A DNA stretch of 64,000 nt, taken from Tritrichomonas musculus. Lineage: Eukaryota > Parabasalia > Tritrichomonadida > Tritrichomonadidae. Each line of letters begins with the position of its first letter. Positions within the stretch are counted from its first letter, which is position 1. The translations under genes and the position numbers were made by a program. Location: NCBI GenBank assembly GCA_039105265.1, contig JAPFFF010000007.1, positions 4,526,001 to 4,590,000 of the forward strand. The letters are read 5' to 3'. The notes below the pieces were generated by a model. That model was not told the DNA's origin and did no database searches. It saw only the letters and a program-made list of their open reading frames with translations. Positions 19,301 through 27,370 of this stretch are shown in pieces.

Positions 19301-19744
19301 TTTATCAATAAGAGAGTCTAGTAAGACTTGCGCTTTCTTTACATCTTCTGTATGATCATCTTCGTTTGGATTATCAAGAAATTCATCTTCACCTACAATG
19401 TCTCCGTTATCATCAAATAATTTGTGCTTGTTAAGAACAAAAAATGTTGTTGTTTTTATTCTATGATGGCCAGGGTAAATTGCAAGTGGCTTTGGATGGT
19501 TAATTGCCAAATCAATTCGAAAACATCCACCATCAGAAACAAGAAATCTTGCTAATTCTTCAAGTTTTGGAGTAGACCATACTGTTTTTTGAAAGGCCTG
19601 TGTATACATATCGAATACTTCTGCCATTGAGGCTATTCCATCATTCTCTTGAATGAATTTTACAACAAGACGCCTGAATGAGGTCCAATTTTTTTGAATA
19701 TCTTCTTTCTTTTCTGCTTGCTTTCTGGAATTTTTGGCTTTCAT
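16385..19744 (-). CDS. Large winged-helix-type protein, possibly TFIIIC largest subunit (B-block binding)
   Basis: 1119 residues from ATG at 19744-19742, with a Lys-rich N-terminus (MKAKNSRKQAEKKEDIQKNW). Several segments look like winged helices: ~22-70 (SFRRLVVKFIQENDGIASMA), ~920-965 (YAGPVSLNDIITNFMDVDFG, then LIFDALSYLEQFEFIY) and ~1005-1060 (MKLSEIIDSSPGIEFMEIAS followed by LYHILDVLELDEVIYSRYDI). The SSPGI...L..Ld.L...... pattern resembles the eWH modules of GTF3C1/Tfc3, the subunit that binds the B box of tRNA genes for Pol III. Disordered Ser/Asp stretches fill ~770-840. Length is shorter than yeast Tfc3 (1160) only slightly. I am unsure: a different chromatin or transcription protein with tandem winged helices is equally conceivable. 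Confidence 0.55.
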   Translation of the reverse strand: MKAKNSRKQAEKKEDIQKNWTSFRRLVVKFIQENDGIASMAEVFDMYTQAFQKTVWSTPKLEELARFLVSDGGCFRIDLAINHPKPLAIYPGHHRIKTTTFFVLNKHKLFDDNGDIVGEDEFLDNPNEDDHTEDVKKAQVLLDSLIDKAKKAEALAREKKNSRKREGSKSKSETTLEEFSEIISQKDIITDENGNVINSENIANHKPFFYERIRNGFIPMKSVRNQILQQFILHTFGSSPFSINDIVNNMSVDLMAKIVGFKTFPDIVAKEPRLRHILVRCFPKRILDLIEFENARESIHHLLMPMTKYTHRAQLAPKLFLYSCNNSHSKSSSIYNEKYRLIESSTISFFEQFEIKYDFSDSRQIELFHDMLKSIELIENIDPHSSDLWLKRNSLARRHRMASNILTSSIVEKVVHEPYELTFPFNFPDVEQFVAENGENWINFQSSLNPIFANNMKIIRKGKRTPKKGPIAEFCEGITENSFQQDPVLFFDSLQNNDFEFLRGYDKNVIFNYLSAVMQLMPNGLIVNLPRPWSRSLEILNDLTGITKEEFLHNSAPQNFNSFLINTYRDYSDLNDYTVVHRSIIIGNFPQAPVDGQTEEMYKSNCFEISTSQFLQRFNLQQVRFQIPIEIAELVERLKIISLTPKEIFLSNDATRLLSEINSESIEDAVFYLKLSRFMNQPIINNEANRSSRFKVSKRTLADFSLHRPYSLYENIVKYSSIARDPSKVEAAAESNSGAVAYLLDPDVPLTLSLKSSRANNDSAISSKSSRNPLNQENFDDNDSDDADELESSFIDPSMIDATAVLLKMSKSSMTVTSKKQPKNDTIIVKAKSIGLPLLPSPEIILDTTSENSSMDIYEAKQFFDFRDYSGDTSDQLYSTFMQIYVLLFQTHPDENTNQFILVTRLVYSFILDHYAGPVSLNDIITNFMDVDFGLIFDALSYLEQFEFIYRLNVNKAMPYFVSDAFSKNHFIKYKLEPKKYIDVKPHLWTSANGLTDQRMLEKLQMKLSEIIDSSPGIEFMEIASKMSALSLVDLYHILDVLELDEVIYSRYDIIQDGSIFDFDDQGDYCSSSLPSTSVDSVMFFYTLALSLNDPRNKQVRRYFYPTQRNNFNLALTII

Positions 19745-19855
19745 TTACTTAGGAAATTTTTTGAAGAAAAGGACGTTTATCTTTTGAATAAAAAATAACT
19801 TTTCTAATGAAATTTTTTTTTCACCTATATTATTCACCTTTCCATATTTTAGATA

Positions 19856-20329
19856 ATGTGTGAAGAAATTAAACGAAAACAATACAAAAGATTAAAACCA
19901 GAAGAACTCGAAGAAGCAATCAGACTACGTGCAGATGGTGTTCCAATTTCAAATCTCGCTCAACGTTTTTCTATATCTGAACGTCAATTACATCGTATCT
20001 TAAAGCAAGAATCAACCAAAATGAACCAATCGTTGAACCCTGCTGAAATGGAACCAAACCAAGAAGTTCCCATAACAAAACAAAGACATGTTCAAAGCGT
20101 TATTCAAGAACATCATTCAGCATGGATATATGAAGAACTACTTAATGATCCACATGTTACACTTGATTCACTTGCTGCTGGCTTGCAATCATATTTTAAC
20201 CTTGAAGTTTCACAATCAACTATATGGCGCCATATTAGATGTGGTGGTCTTGAAGCACATGGATTTCCTGGCCACACTAAAAATACAGACGAACAGATTC
20301 AGCCACAAGTTAATCTTGTTGATCATTAA
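19856..20329 (+). CDS. Transposase-like helix-turn-helix protein (possibly domesticated)
   Basis: 157 residues from ATG 19856. Two DNA-binding modules are visible: residues ~14-50 (LKPEELEEAIRLRADGVPIS, then LAQRFSISERQLHRIL), a homeodomain-like HTH of the Tc1/IS630/psq type, and ~92-130 (NDPHVTLDSLAAGLQSYF, VSQSTIWRHI), the second HTH typical of Tc1/IS630 transposases. The DDE catalytic domain is absent: the frame ends after a short polar tail (VNLVDH) with no decayed transposase downstream. TTCACCTTT about 25 bases before the start fits an Inr. An intact frame, compact size and host-like promoter suggest a domesticated DNA-binding protein, but a recent remnant cannot be excluded. It is divergent from the 1119-aa gene (111 bp apart). 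Confidence 0.65.
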   Translation: MCEEIKRKQYKRLKPEELEEAIRLRADGVPISNLAQRFSISERQLHRILKQESTKMNQSLNPAEMEPNQEVPITKQRHVQSVIQEHHSAWIYEELLNDPHVTLDSLAAGLQSYFNLEVSQSTIWRHIRCGGLEAHGFPGHTKNTDEQIQPQVNLVDH

Positions 20330-20558
20330 TTTAACAAATTATTTACCATATTATTATTTGTTTGACTTAGCTTGCGTTTTTCTCTGACAATTTTCCTTTT
20401 ATTTTATTGTTATCTTTTTTGCCAAACTGTAAACTTAAGATTTTTTAAATATTTATATTTTTTTATTCTCAAAGCAAGACTATACAATTTTCTGAAATAG
20501 GAATAATCAATAAAATTATAAACTTGCAAATTTATTTTGCTTTTATAAAAATAAAAAT

Positions 20559-21863
20559 TTATTTTTTCTCGGCATAGATTTTGACAATTTCGATCATTAC
20601 CTGAACCATACTAATCATTTGTCCAAGAGCAGCCCATTCATATCTTGAATGGAAGCCATCAGATCCAGTATAAAGGTTAGGCGTCATAATGTCATATTTA
20701 GAAGTCATTGTGCTTCCATCTGTTCCACCTCTAATTGGATTTACAAATGTTTTGACATTGACTCTATTGAAAGCAAGTTTAACATTATCTATTACTTCAG
20801 GATGATCTTTAAGTTTATCATACATGTTCAAATAACCAAGTTTTGCTATAGTTTCAACCTTTCCACCAGGAAACATAGCTTCAACTGCTTTAGCAATAGC
20901 ATCACATGTTGCAATCCTTCGTTTTAATCCATTCATGTCAAAATCACGTAAAATTAAAACAACTTTGGCAGATTCATGCTCACCTTTGATTGAAATAGGG
21001 CAGTAAAATCCATATCTTCCATCTGTAGCTTCTGGTGATTCTGATCGAGGTAGCATTGAAACAAATGTTGATGCCATAACAGCTGCATTTGCAAATTTTC
21101 CACGTGCTGAGCCTGTATGGCAAGATCGGCCAATGAAATTAGCAATATATGTATATGCATTAAAGTTTTCATATTCTAATGATCCTTCTACGTCTCCGTC
21201 AATAGTAAAACCAATTTTTGAATCAACTTTATCTTTTGGGAAATATAAAGTACCATTTCCAATTTCTTCATCACAATTAAACATTACTTCAATGGGGCCA
21301 TGATTAATGTCCTTTTGATGATTTAAGAGAACATCAACTAATGTCATAATTTCTGATACACCGCATTTATCATCAGCACCAAGAAGAGTTGAGCCATCAC
21401 TTGTAATAACAGTATCACCAATTGCACTTTTGATTGATGGTGAATTTTCTTGATCAATAATAATTCCATTACCGATATTTAATGGTTTTCCATCATAGTT
21501 TTCGTGTATTTGAGGTTTTACATTTTCACCACTGCAAGCACAGGATGTGTCCATATGCGAATTAAAGATAATTGACGGACAATTCTCGTAACCTGGAGTT
21601 GCTGGGATTTTCGCTAGAACACATCCATGTTCATCAAGTGATACATTACTTGCTGGAACACCGAGTTCTTGAAGCTCTTTGAAAAGTAATTTAGCAAGAT
21701 TTAGTTGAATATCAGTTGAAGGCTTTTTACCTTCAGGTGCATTTTCATCACTAGTTGTATGAACTTTTACATACCTTAGAAAACGTTCCAAAAGGGGATT
21801 TTTGATGTACTCAATAGCGAAACGTGCTTTGAGTACTTCTTCACGAGATGGTGATTCTGACAT
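20559..21863 (-). CDS. pepT: Peptidase T-like M20B tripeptide aminopeptidase
   Basis: Start at ATG 21863-21861 (MSESPSREEVLKARFAIEYI), 434 residues, close to bacterial PepT (~410). The M20 dinuclear zinc site is complete: IIFNSHMDTS (His, Asp), LLGADDKCG (bridging Asp), FNCDEEIGNG (catalytic Glu-Glu), FTIDGDVEGSLEYENFNA, and a late GSDGFHSRYEW His. The lid/dimerisation domain (GRSCHTGSARGKFANA, RGGTDGSTM) is typical of PepT. The enzyme removes N-terminal residues from tripeptides in the cytosol. The family is overwhelmingly bacterial, so lateral acquisition by a trichomonad ancestor is plausible. No signal peptide. Confidence 0.93.
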   Translation of the reverse strand: MSESPSREEVLKARFAIEYIKNPLLERFLRYVKVHTTSDENAPEGKKPSTDIQLNLAKLLFKELQELGVPASNVSLDEHGCVLAKIPATPGYENCPSIIFNSHMDTSCACSGENVKPQIHENYDGKPLNIGNGIIIDQENSPSIKSAIGDTVITSDGSTLLGADDKCGVSEIMTLVDVLLNHQKDINHGPIEVMFNCDEEIGNGTLYFPKDKVDSKIGFTIDGDVEGSLEYENFNAYTYIANFIGRSCHTGSARGKFANAAVMASTFVSMLPRSESPEATDGRYGFYCPISIKGEHESAKVVLILRDFDMNGLKRRIATCDAIAKAVEAMFPGGKVETIAKLGYLNMYDKLKDHPEVIDNVKLAFNRVNVKTFVNPIRGGTDGSTMTSKYDIMTPNLYTGSDGFHSRYEWAALGQMISMVQVMIEIVKIYAEKK

Positions 21864-22398
21864 AAAATAAAATAACAAAATTTTTGAATACAACATAACT
21901 TTTTGATTTAGTATCAACAATTATATAAAAAAGGAATGAAAACAATATAAAATGAAAATTCTTGAAGTTTAATATCAAAAGAAAAGACAAGAACGATGAT
22001 CATTCACTTAACTTTTTGAATGTACATAGAAAATTTAAAAAACAACATTGATAAATTCGGTAACAAATTTAATCATAACAGGTTTAATCAAAATACAATT
22101 TAATCATTTCTTTTTAGGATTATTGAATGGCAATTTTTAAGCGATTAATTCTCATTCAATCAAATTCATTTTTGAGTATAATAGTAATATGAATGAGCCA
22201 AACATAATTGTCACATTTAACATAGTACATACAAATGATTAGATTTGTTCAATAAATTCATTGCAAATAAAATTATTCTAAACAAGCCATTGAAGTTTTT
22301 GGTGAAGTAAGTTTTGAAAAATTTTTAAAATTTTGAAAAAATTTAGAATAATGTGAATCAATTTCAATTTCTTCTTTTCCAAAAATAAAACAAGTCAT
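21864..22398. other. Intergenic region
   Basis: 535 AT-rich bases upstream of pepT and downstream of the bZIP-like gene. No gene, RNA or strong repeat is seen. Confidence 0.45.
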
Positions 22399-22800
22399 TT
22401 ATTCTTTTGATGCTTTGCTCTTAGTCTCATTTTGCTGAAGTATAAAAGGAGCAGCTTGATCGAGACATCCTTGAAAATAACGGAGTTGATCGAGAACTAT
22501 ATTTTTTTGAGATTGGTATGCATTAATCTTTTGTTGCAAATCAACAATAATATTTCTAAGTTGATTATTATCATTTTCTAATTTTTTCAAATATTCTTTT
22601 TTTCTTTGTTTCCATCTTTTGGGACCATTTCCACCTGTCAATAAAATTAAATCTTTTATTCTTTGTTCCAACTCATCATCATCCTCTGTTTTTTTAATAT
22701 TTTGAGCTGATTTCTGAGTTATTTGGGATGGATCATCTGAATAGTCTTTTGCAGTTTGCTCTTCATCAGATTGGGAAGAAGCATTGTTTATACGAGACAT
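22399..22800 (-). CDS. bZIP-like transcription factor
   Basis: Start chosen at ATG 22800-22798 (MSRINNASSQSDEEQ), 133 residues; an earlier ATG at 22851 adds only a Lys/Phe-rich leader. Residues 1-45 are acidic and Ser-rich. GGNGPKRWKQRKKEYLKK (56-73) is a basic region, followed by a leucine-zipper heptad (L74, L81, L88, then hydrophobic a/d positions to V102 and L106). The canonical N-x-x-A-x-x-C/S-R motif is not conserved, so DNA specificity is unclear; a coiled-coil-only protein is an alternative. The C-terminus is short and polar. It is isolated at the edge of a gene-poor region. Confidence 0.65.
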   Translation of the reverse strand: MSRINNASSQSDEEQTAKDYSDDPSQITQKSAQNIKKTEDDDELEQRIKDLILLTGGNGPKRWKQRKKEYLKKLENDNNQLRNIIVDLQQKINAYQSQKNIVLDQLRYFQGCLDQAAPFILQQNETKSKASKE

Positions 22801-23208
22801 AATAATGTTAAGCGAAATAAATTTATTTTTTAATTTTTTTTTATTTTTCATAAGTATAACTCAAAATATATCACTATATATTTTATTTAAGAAAATAAAA
22901 ATGGTTAATATAAATAATATATTAATATAGAAACAATATATTTAAATAATTACTCTAGTATATTAAGTTTTAAATAAAATATAGGCAAATAGAAAATTTA
23001 ATATATTCAATATTTTGTATGTCTATCAAATTTTCATAAGATTTGAATTATTTTTTTAAATTGTTTTTTACTATCATTTTTACTATCATTACTATTTCTG
23101 AAAAGGTTATTTTTTTTTTTTTTTTTTTTTTTTTTTTCACATGTCTTTTTTTTTATTATTATTATTTTATTTTGATTCTAATATTGAGAATTATTCTAAA
23201 CTGGGACC
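22801..23208. other. AT-rich gene-free stretch with a 28-bp T tract
   Basis: Contains a long T tract near 23,110-23,138 and TATA-rich sequence; it includes the bZIP promoter. No gene is seen. Confidence 0.4.
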
Positions 23209-24206
23209 GAAAAGTCAGACCACTATTTGAATATAATTTGAATACTTTACATGATCGTTAAAATTTTTTATATCTCAATTTTTGATCGTTACATCGCGTT
23301 TGCTTTCAAAATATGGTCTGAGTTTTAATTTCCTTCAATTTATAAATTTTCAATACTTAAAAAATTTAATTATGTAAAAATATCTTTTATTAAAGAAAAT
23401 TATTTGCTGAGATATTTAGCTAATGTCTAATAAAACATGCGGTGTAAAATGGCGTTTCTGATTTTGTCTGAGGAAGTTTGTTGAGTAAGATAAGAATAAG
23501 ATATGCTAAAAAAGGAGTAGTGGAAATGACTTATAACGTAAAGAAGTATTATTTAATAAAGATTGTGATGTATATAGCGCTGTTGATTATGTCTGAGGAA
23601 GCTTGTAAGGCGTGATGAGAAATAATTTTGGAAGTATAAAAAGTTGTAGAAATGAGTTACGATATGAAGAAGTTTTGTTTAATAAAACATGCGGTGTAAA
23701 ATGGCGCTTCTGATTTTAGCTTAATGAAGTTTATTGAGTAAGATAAGAATAATCGTGTTGAAAAGAAGTAGTAAAAAAGAGTTATATACTAAAGAAGTAT
23801 TATTTAATAAAGATTGTGATGTATATATTGTTGTTGAAAGTTTGAAAGAGATAAAGAAGGTTGGTAAGATATTATGAGGATCTTAATTTTTGATAAAGTT
23901 TCAATACACACATTAATTAATAAAAAGTATTTTTTATTAAATGTTAAATATCTTATTTTAATTTAAAATAAAAAAATTGTTTTTATTTATATCTATAAAT
24001 TTTAGATATATGGGAATATTTTAATCCATTATGAATTATAAATAGTTTTAAAATAATGTGATAAATATATTTTTTTAAATAAATATTTTTCTGATTATAT
24101 TTGGCTTTTTAAGAAAATTGAAAAAAAAAGTTATATAATTTAAATTTGAAATAAAATATTGTTATGCCAAAATAATTGAATGAAAAAAAAGTGGTCTGGC
24201 TTTTAA
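23209..24206. mobile_element. MITE-like element with Tc1/pogo-type inverted ends and internal 250-bp tandem repeats
   Basis: AAAAGTCAGACCACT near 23,210 and the inverted AGTGGTCTGGCTTTT near 24,190 form 15-bp ends with one mismatch; a third related inverted copy (TGGTCTGAGTTTTAATTTC) lies near 23,313, suggesting nested or rearranged ends. Such CAGTGGTCTGACTTTT-like ends are typical of Tc1/mariner-class transposons. Between them lie two copies of a 250-bp unit (ACATGCGGTGTAAAATGGCG at 23,434 and 23,685; TAATAAAGATTGTGATGTAT at 23,554 and 23,805), each made of two related ~125-bp halves. No transposase frame exists, so it would be non-autonomous. Ends are inferred from one short inverted match. 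Confidence 0.4.
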
Positions 24207-24659
24207 TTTCAAGTTTATTTATTTTTTGGATAATTGAGAACAAAAAATCTGATAGTAACCTCATTTTTAAATAATTCTGTTTTATCTCAATAGATTCAAA
24301 CTGCTTAAGAAAAATTATTAATAATTTATTTTTATTATATAATTTTATTTCAATATTTTTATTTTTAGAAAACAACAAAAGTGATTTAATTATTATCAAA
24401 GAATTAAATAAGAGTAAAGTCCTGTATAAACACAAATAAAAATGTTTTTATTGATCGCAATAACAACTTCAAAATATTGACTAAAAATCCTTTATGATTA
24501 TAATATGAATTTACCAAAAAAACATTATTACAAACTAGGTGATCTACTTTTAAATAAAATAATCCATATATCAACGGGCTCAACATAATTAAGGATTCTT
24601 TATCTTGTTCATTCAGAATATCAATCTAAAATTTATACATCAACAAAATAATTATGCTC

Positions 24660-25225
24660 TACAAAAGAACAGTGATTTTTAAGATTGTCACAAAAAGATG
24701 ACCAGTTATTGAGTCGGACTAGAATAAGGCAGCTGAATACTTTTGAAAGATGAAAGTAGTGAAGAAAACAGATCAAATGGCCAAGATTGCGTTGTGTTTC
24801 ATTAGATATAAATAAAAAACCATTCTGCCATTCATATAATATTGTTGTTATTTAAAAAAAGTCACTGTACATTGAAATTCTTTGTTTGGTACTAAAAAAC
24901 ACGAAAACAATGCTTCAATATTTGATTTACAAGCCTCTATCAGAACTGCAGTTCATTTTGGCAGAGTCTACCACCAATGTTCTTAACAACCTACTTGCTT
25001 TGGCCTACCAAAACTTCGAATGAATCATCTCCTGCAACTTGAATTCTTTCTTTAAATGTTTGGTGTAATGAATCATATTTTAATCGGTGAACATTTGTAT
25101 TCATGTCGCAAAGATCATGAATGGCAACAACTTGTCATTCATTTGGATAAAGTTGGCCAATGACACGGAAAATAAAACGACCAATACAACGAAAACATTG
25201 ATGGCGATCTTCAGAATTAGTTAAA
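24660..25225 (-). pseudogene. Decayed coding relic of unrecognised family
   Basis: On the minus strand a protein-like frame runs from about 25,225: NSEDRHQCFRCIGRFIFRVI, GQLYPNE, stop, QVVAIHDLCDMNTNVHRLKY, DSLHQTFKERIQVAGDD, SFEVLVGQSK, stop, VVKNIGGRLCQNELQF, then more stops; weaker similarity to coding composition continues to ~24,660. Base composition is richer in G+C than surroundings. Several in-frame stops show it is dead. I do not recognise the family; the HDLCDMNTNVHRLKYDSL stretch should be searchable. Confidence 0.4.
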
Positions 25226-25294
25226 AATATTAAAATGATATGAACATTTAAACTTTTTTTTTATTTTTCACGTGTAAAAAAAAAACCATTCAAT

Positions 25295-25773
25295 TAGACT
25301 TGTTATTTTGAGAATCGATATCAAAAACGTCACTTTTTTACATCTGATACTCGATTATCAGTTTACAAATCTGATATCGAGATTATCGATTATCAAGATA
25401 TCAGATATGAAATGTGATATAAAAATAATTGTAAACTTGATATCAATTACCGAGATCTCGATATCTCAAACAGATTTATCTTTTTTTATAATTGGCATTT
25501 GTGATTTTATTATATCTAAAAATAAATAATAGAATGTATTGATGTTTATTTTAAGATTAAAATCAAAAAAATACATTCTTTTTTATGAAATATTTGAGAT
25601 TTAAATACGATCATATATTTATCAAAAAGTTTAATTGAAAATTCTGATATCAAAAGCTGAGAAAAAAAATTCTCGATCTCTGAAATCGATCTCGAGAATC
25701 TGTGCATATTTATGTATCGATATCAAAAAGTCAATCAATTATCGATCTCGATAATCGGAGAATAACAAGTCTA
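25295..25773. mobile_element. MITE-like fold-back element with TA flanks
   Basis: TAGACTTGTTATT (25,295-25,307) recurs as its exact complement (AATAACAAGTCTA, 25,761-25,773), consistent with GACTTG... ends bounded by a TA duplication. The inner ~470 bp is filled with imperfect palindromes built from GATATC, ATCGAT and TCGAGAT, so the two halves can pair over much of their length. No coding capacity beyond chance. It resembles mariner-class MITEs. Confidence 0.5.
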
Positions 25774-26305
25774 CATTCAATATTTGAAATAAATTCTTAG
25801 AAACCGTAAGTTTAAACGCGAAAAATAAAAAAACAAAGTTTATGATATGGAATATTGATAGAGTGAAATGAATATTTTGGATATTTTATAAAAATTCAAG
25901 AATAATTGAATTTTTTTCACCAAAAAATTTTTAGTAATTTTACGTCAAAAAAGCGATAATTGGACTAAATTACTCGAAACATGAATTTATTATTATAATT
26001 ATTATTAACATCATTATTATTATTTATATCATTTGTTTCTCTCTAATTATAATAATAAAACATTTGATATCTTTCATTTAAAATATAAAGAAAATGAAAA
26101 GGAATAACAAGACAAATTTTATATAAAACATGTCATATAGAAGAGTAGGTGCAAATCTCTCAAAAAAATTGTATAAACCTCAGAAAAACAAACTTTTTGA
26201 GAATAAAATTTCATTGAATCTACTCTTCCATGACCAAATATTTCTGAAATATTTCAAAAAGAGTCATGATTCCAAAATCAAATCCATGCATTTCATGTGC
26301 CAAAT
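25774..26305. other. AT-rich upstream region of the lectin gene
   Basis: About 530 bp with TTATTATTATTA-type runs near 25,990 and no recognised gene. An open frame at 26,130-26,342 has no coding character and overlaps the lectin start; I treat it as chance. Confidence 0.4.
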
Positions 26306-26320
26306 TTCATTTCATTTTTT
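26306..26320 (+). promoter_or_regulatory. Inr-like element upstream of the lectin gene
   Basis: TTCATTTCATTTTTT lies 19-33 bases before the ATG at 26,339 and fits the trichomonad initiator TCA(+1)Y(T/A). The same 15-mer precedes the thioredoxin gene. It supports ATG 26,339 as the true start. Confidence 0.45.
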
Positions 26321-26338
26321 AACAAATCTCAATCTTCA

Positions 26339-27370
26339 ATGAATGGCGACAATTCACATTGCCAAGATAAATCTTTCGGACTTACAATGATTTTGCGTCT
26401 TACCGAAAATGGACCACTGGAAAGATATGCACTTACTCTCATTGATAACCAAAATTTCTTAAACTCAGCCGGAAAGAAGATTGATCTTCAAAAGGAAGAC
26501 ATTGCTCACAATGCTAATCAAAGATGGGTTTTTGGTCATGGCGAATCCAGCACTATCATTCATCCAGAATTGCACAATGATATCGTTTGGGATGTGGCTG
26601 ATAAAGATAACCTGAACCCACCAGAGAAAACTCCATTCTACACATTTCCAGTTCATGGCTGTCACAATCAACATTTCATCATTAAAAAAGGTATGATATT
26701 TGCAAAACAAAACGGTCAAGTAGTTACATATGTTGGAGGTGATAAACCATTTGTTATGATGCAACCAAAAGAATCACTTAAAGAGAGACAAACATTCTAC
26801 ATTACACCAGAAAAGCATAAAAATCTTGTTGAAGAACCACCAGTTCCAAAAGACGTAACATTCAAATGCAACATTTCTGATCCTTTCAATGGAATTTTAA
26901 TGCATTTGACTAAAAAGACGAATGGAAACATTCAAATTAACCATACAATTGATATCACATCTTCTAACTTATCTTGTGGCAATTATGAAGCACTTGTTGA
27001 TTACCAAAATATTAATGGACATGCACACATTGCTGGAACTCCTAGATGGCTTCAATTTGATCTCAAAAATAGAAAAGCTGAAATTGATTCATATCTGATC
27101 AAGTCAGCACACACAGATGAAGACTGTGATAACGCATTTTATTTAAAGAATTGGAGACTAGAAACTTCATTGAATGGCAGTGATTGGAGTTTAATTGATG
27201 AAAGATCAAATGATTCAGAATTAAATGGAAATTATAAAATCCATTTATATAAACTAAATAAATTATCAAAGCCATTTAGATACATCCGAATCATGTCAAA
27301 TGGAGGAAATTGGAATAACGATGATTTCACAATTGGCAAATTGGAACTTTATGGAAATCTAATTGAGTAA
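26339..27370 (+). CDS. Beta-trefoil plus F5/8-type C (discoidin) domain lectin
   Basis: Start at ATG 26,339 (MNGDNSHCQDKSFGL), just after an Inr-like site; upstream in-frame codons lack an ATG. 343 residues. Residues ~10-155 look like a ricin-B/beta-trefoil module (QRWVFGHGESSTIIHPELHN with a Q-x-W motif at 61-63, and GCHNQHFIIKKGMIFA). Residues ~175-343 are an F5/8 type C/discoidin domain: FNGILMHLTKKTNGNIQIN, GTPRWLQFDLKNRKAEIDSY, NWRLETSLNGSDWSLIDE and PFRYIRIMSNGGNWNNDDF. Both modules bind carbohydrate or lipid headgroups in other proteins. There is no signal peptide or TM segment, so it is probably cytosolic or unconventionally released. It stands alone in a repeat-rich zone with an intact frame and GC-richer codons, suggesting expression. 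Confidence 0.85.
   Translation: MNGDNSHCQDKSFGLTMILRLTENGPLERYALTLIDNQNFLNSAGKKIDLQKEDIAHNANQRWVFGHGESSTIIHPELHNDIVWDVADKDNLNPPEKTPFYTFPVHGCHNQHFIIKKGMIFAKQNGQVVTYVGGDKPFVMMQPKESLKERQTFYITPEKHKNLVEEPPVPKDVTFKCNISDPFNGILMHLTKKTNGNIQINHTIDITSSNLSCGNYEALVDYQNINGHAHIAGTPRWLQFDLKNRKAEIDSYLIKSAHTDEDCDNAFYLKNWRLETSLNGSDWSLIDERSNDSELNGNYKIHLYKLNKLSKPFRYIRIMSNGGNWNNDDFTIGKLELYGNLIE

Noticed and set aside
25308..25529. 73-codon plus-strand frame in the fold-back element
   Set aside because: Made of palindromic GATATC/ATCGAT sequence; Ile/Ser-rich with no coding character.
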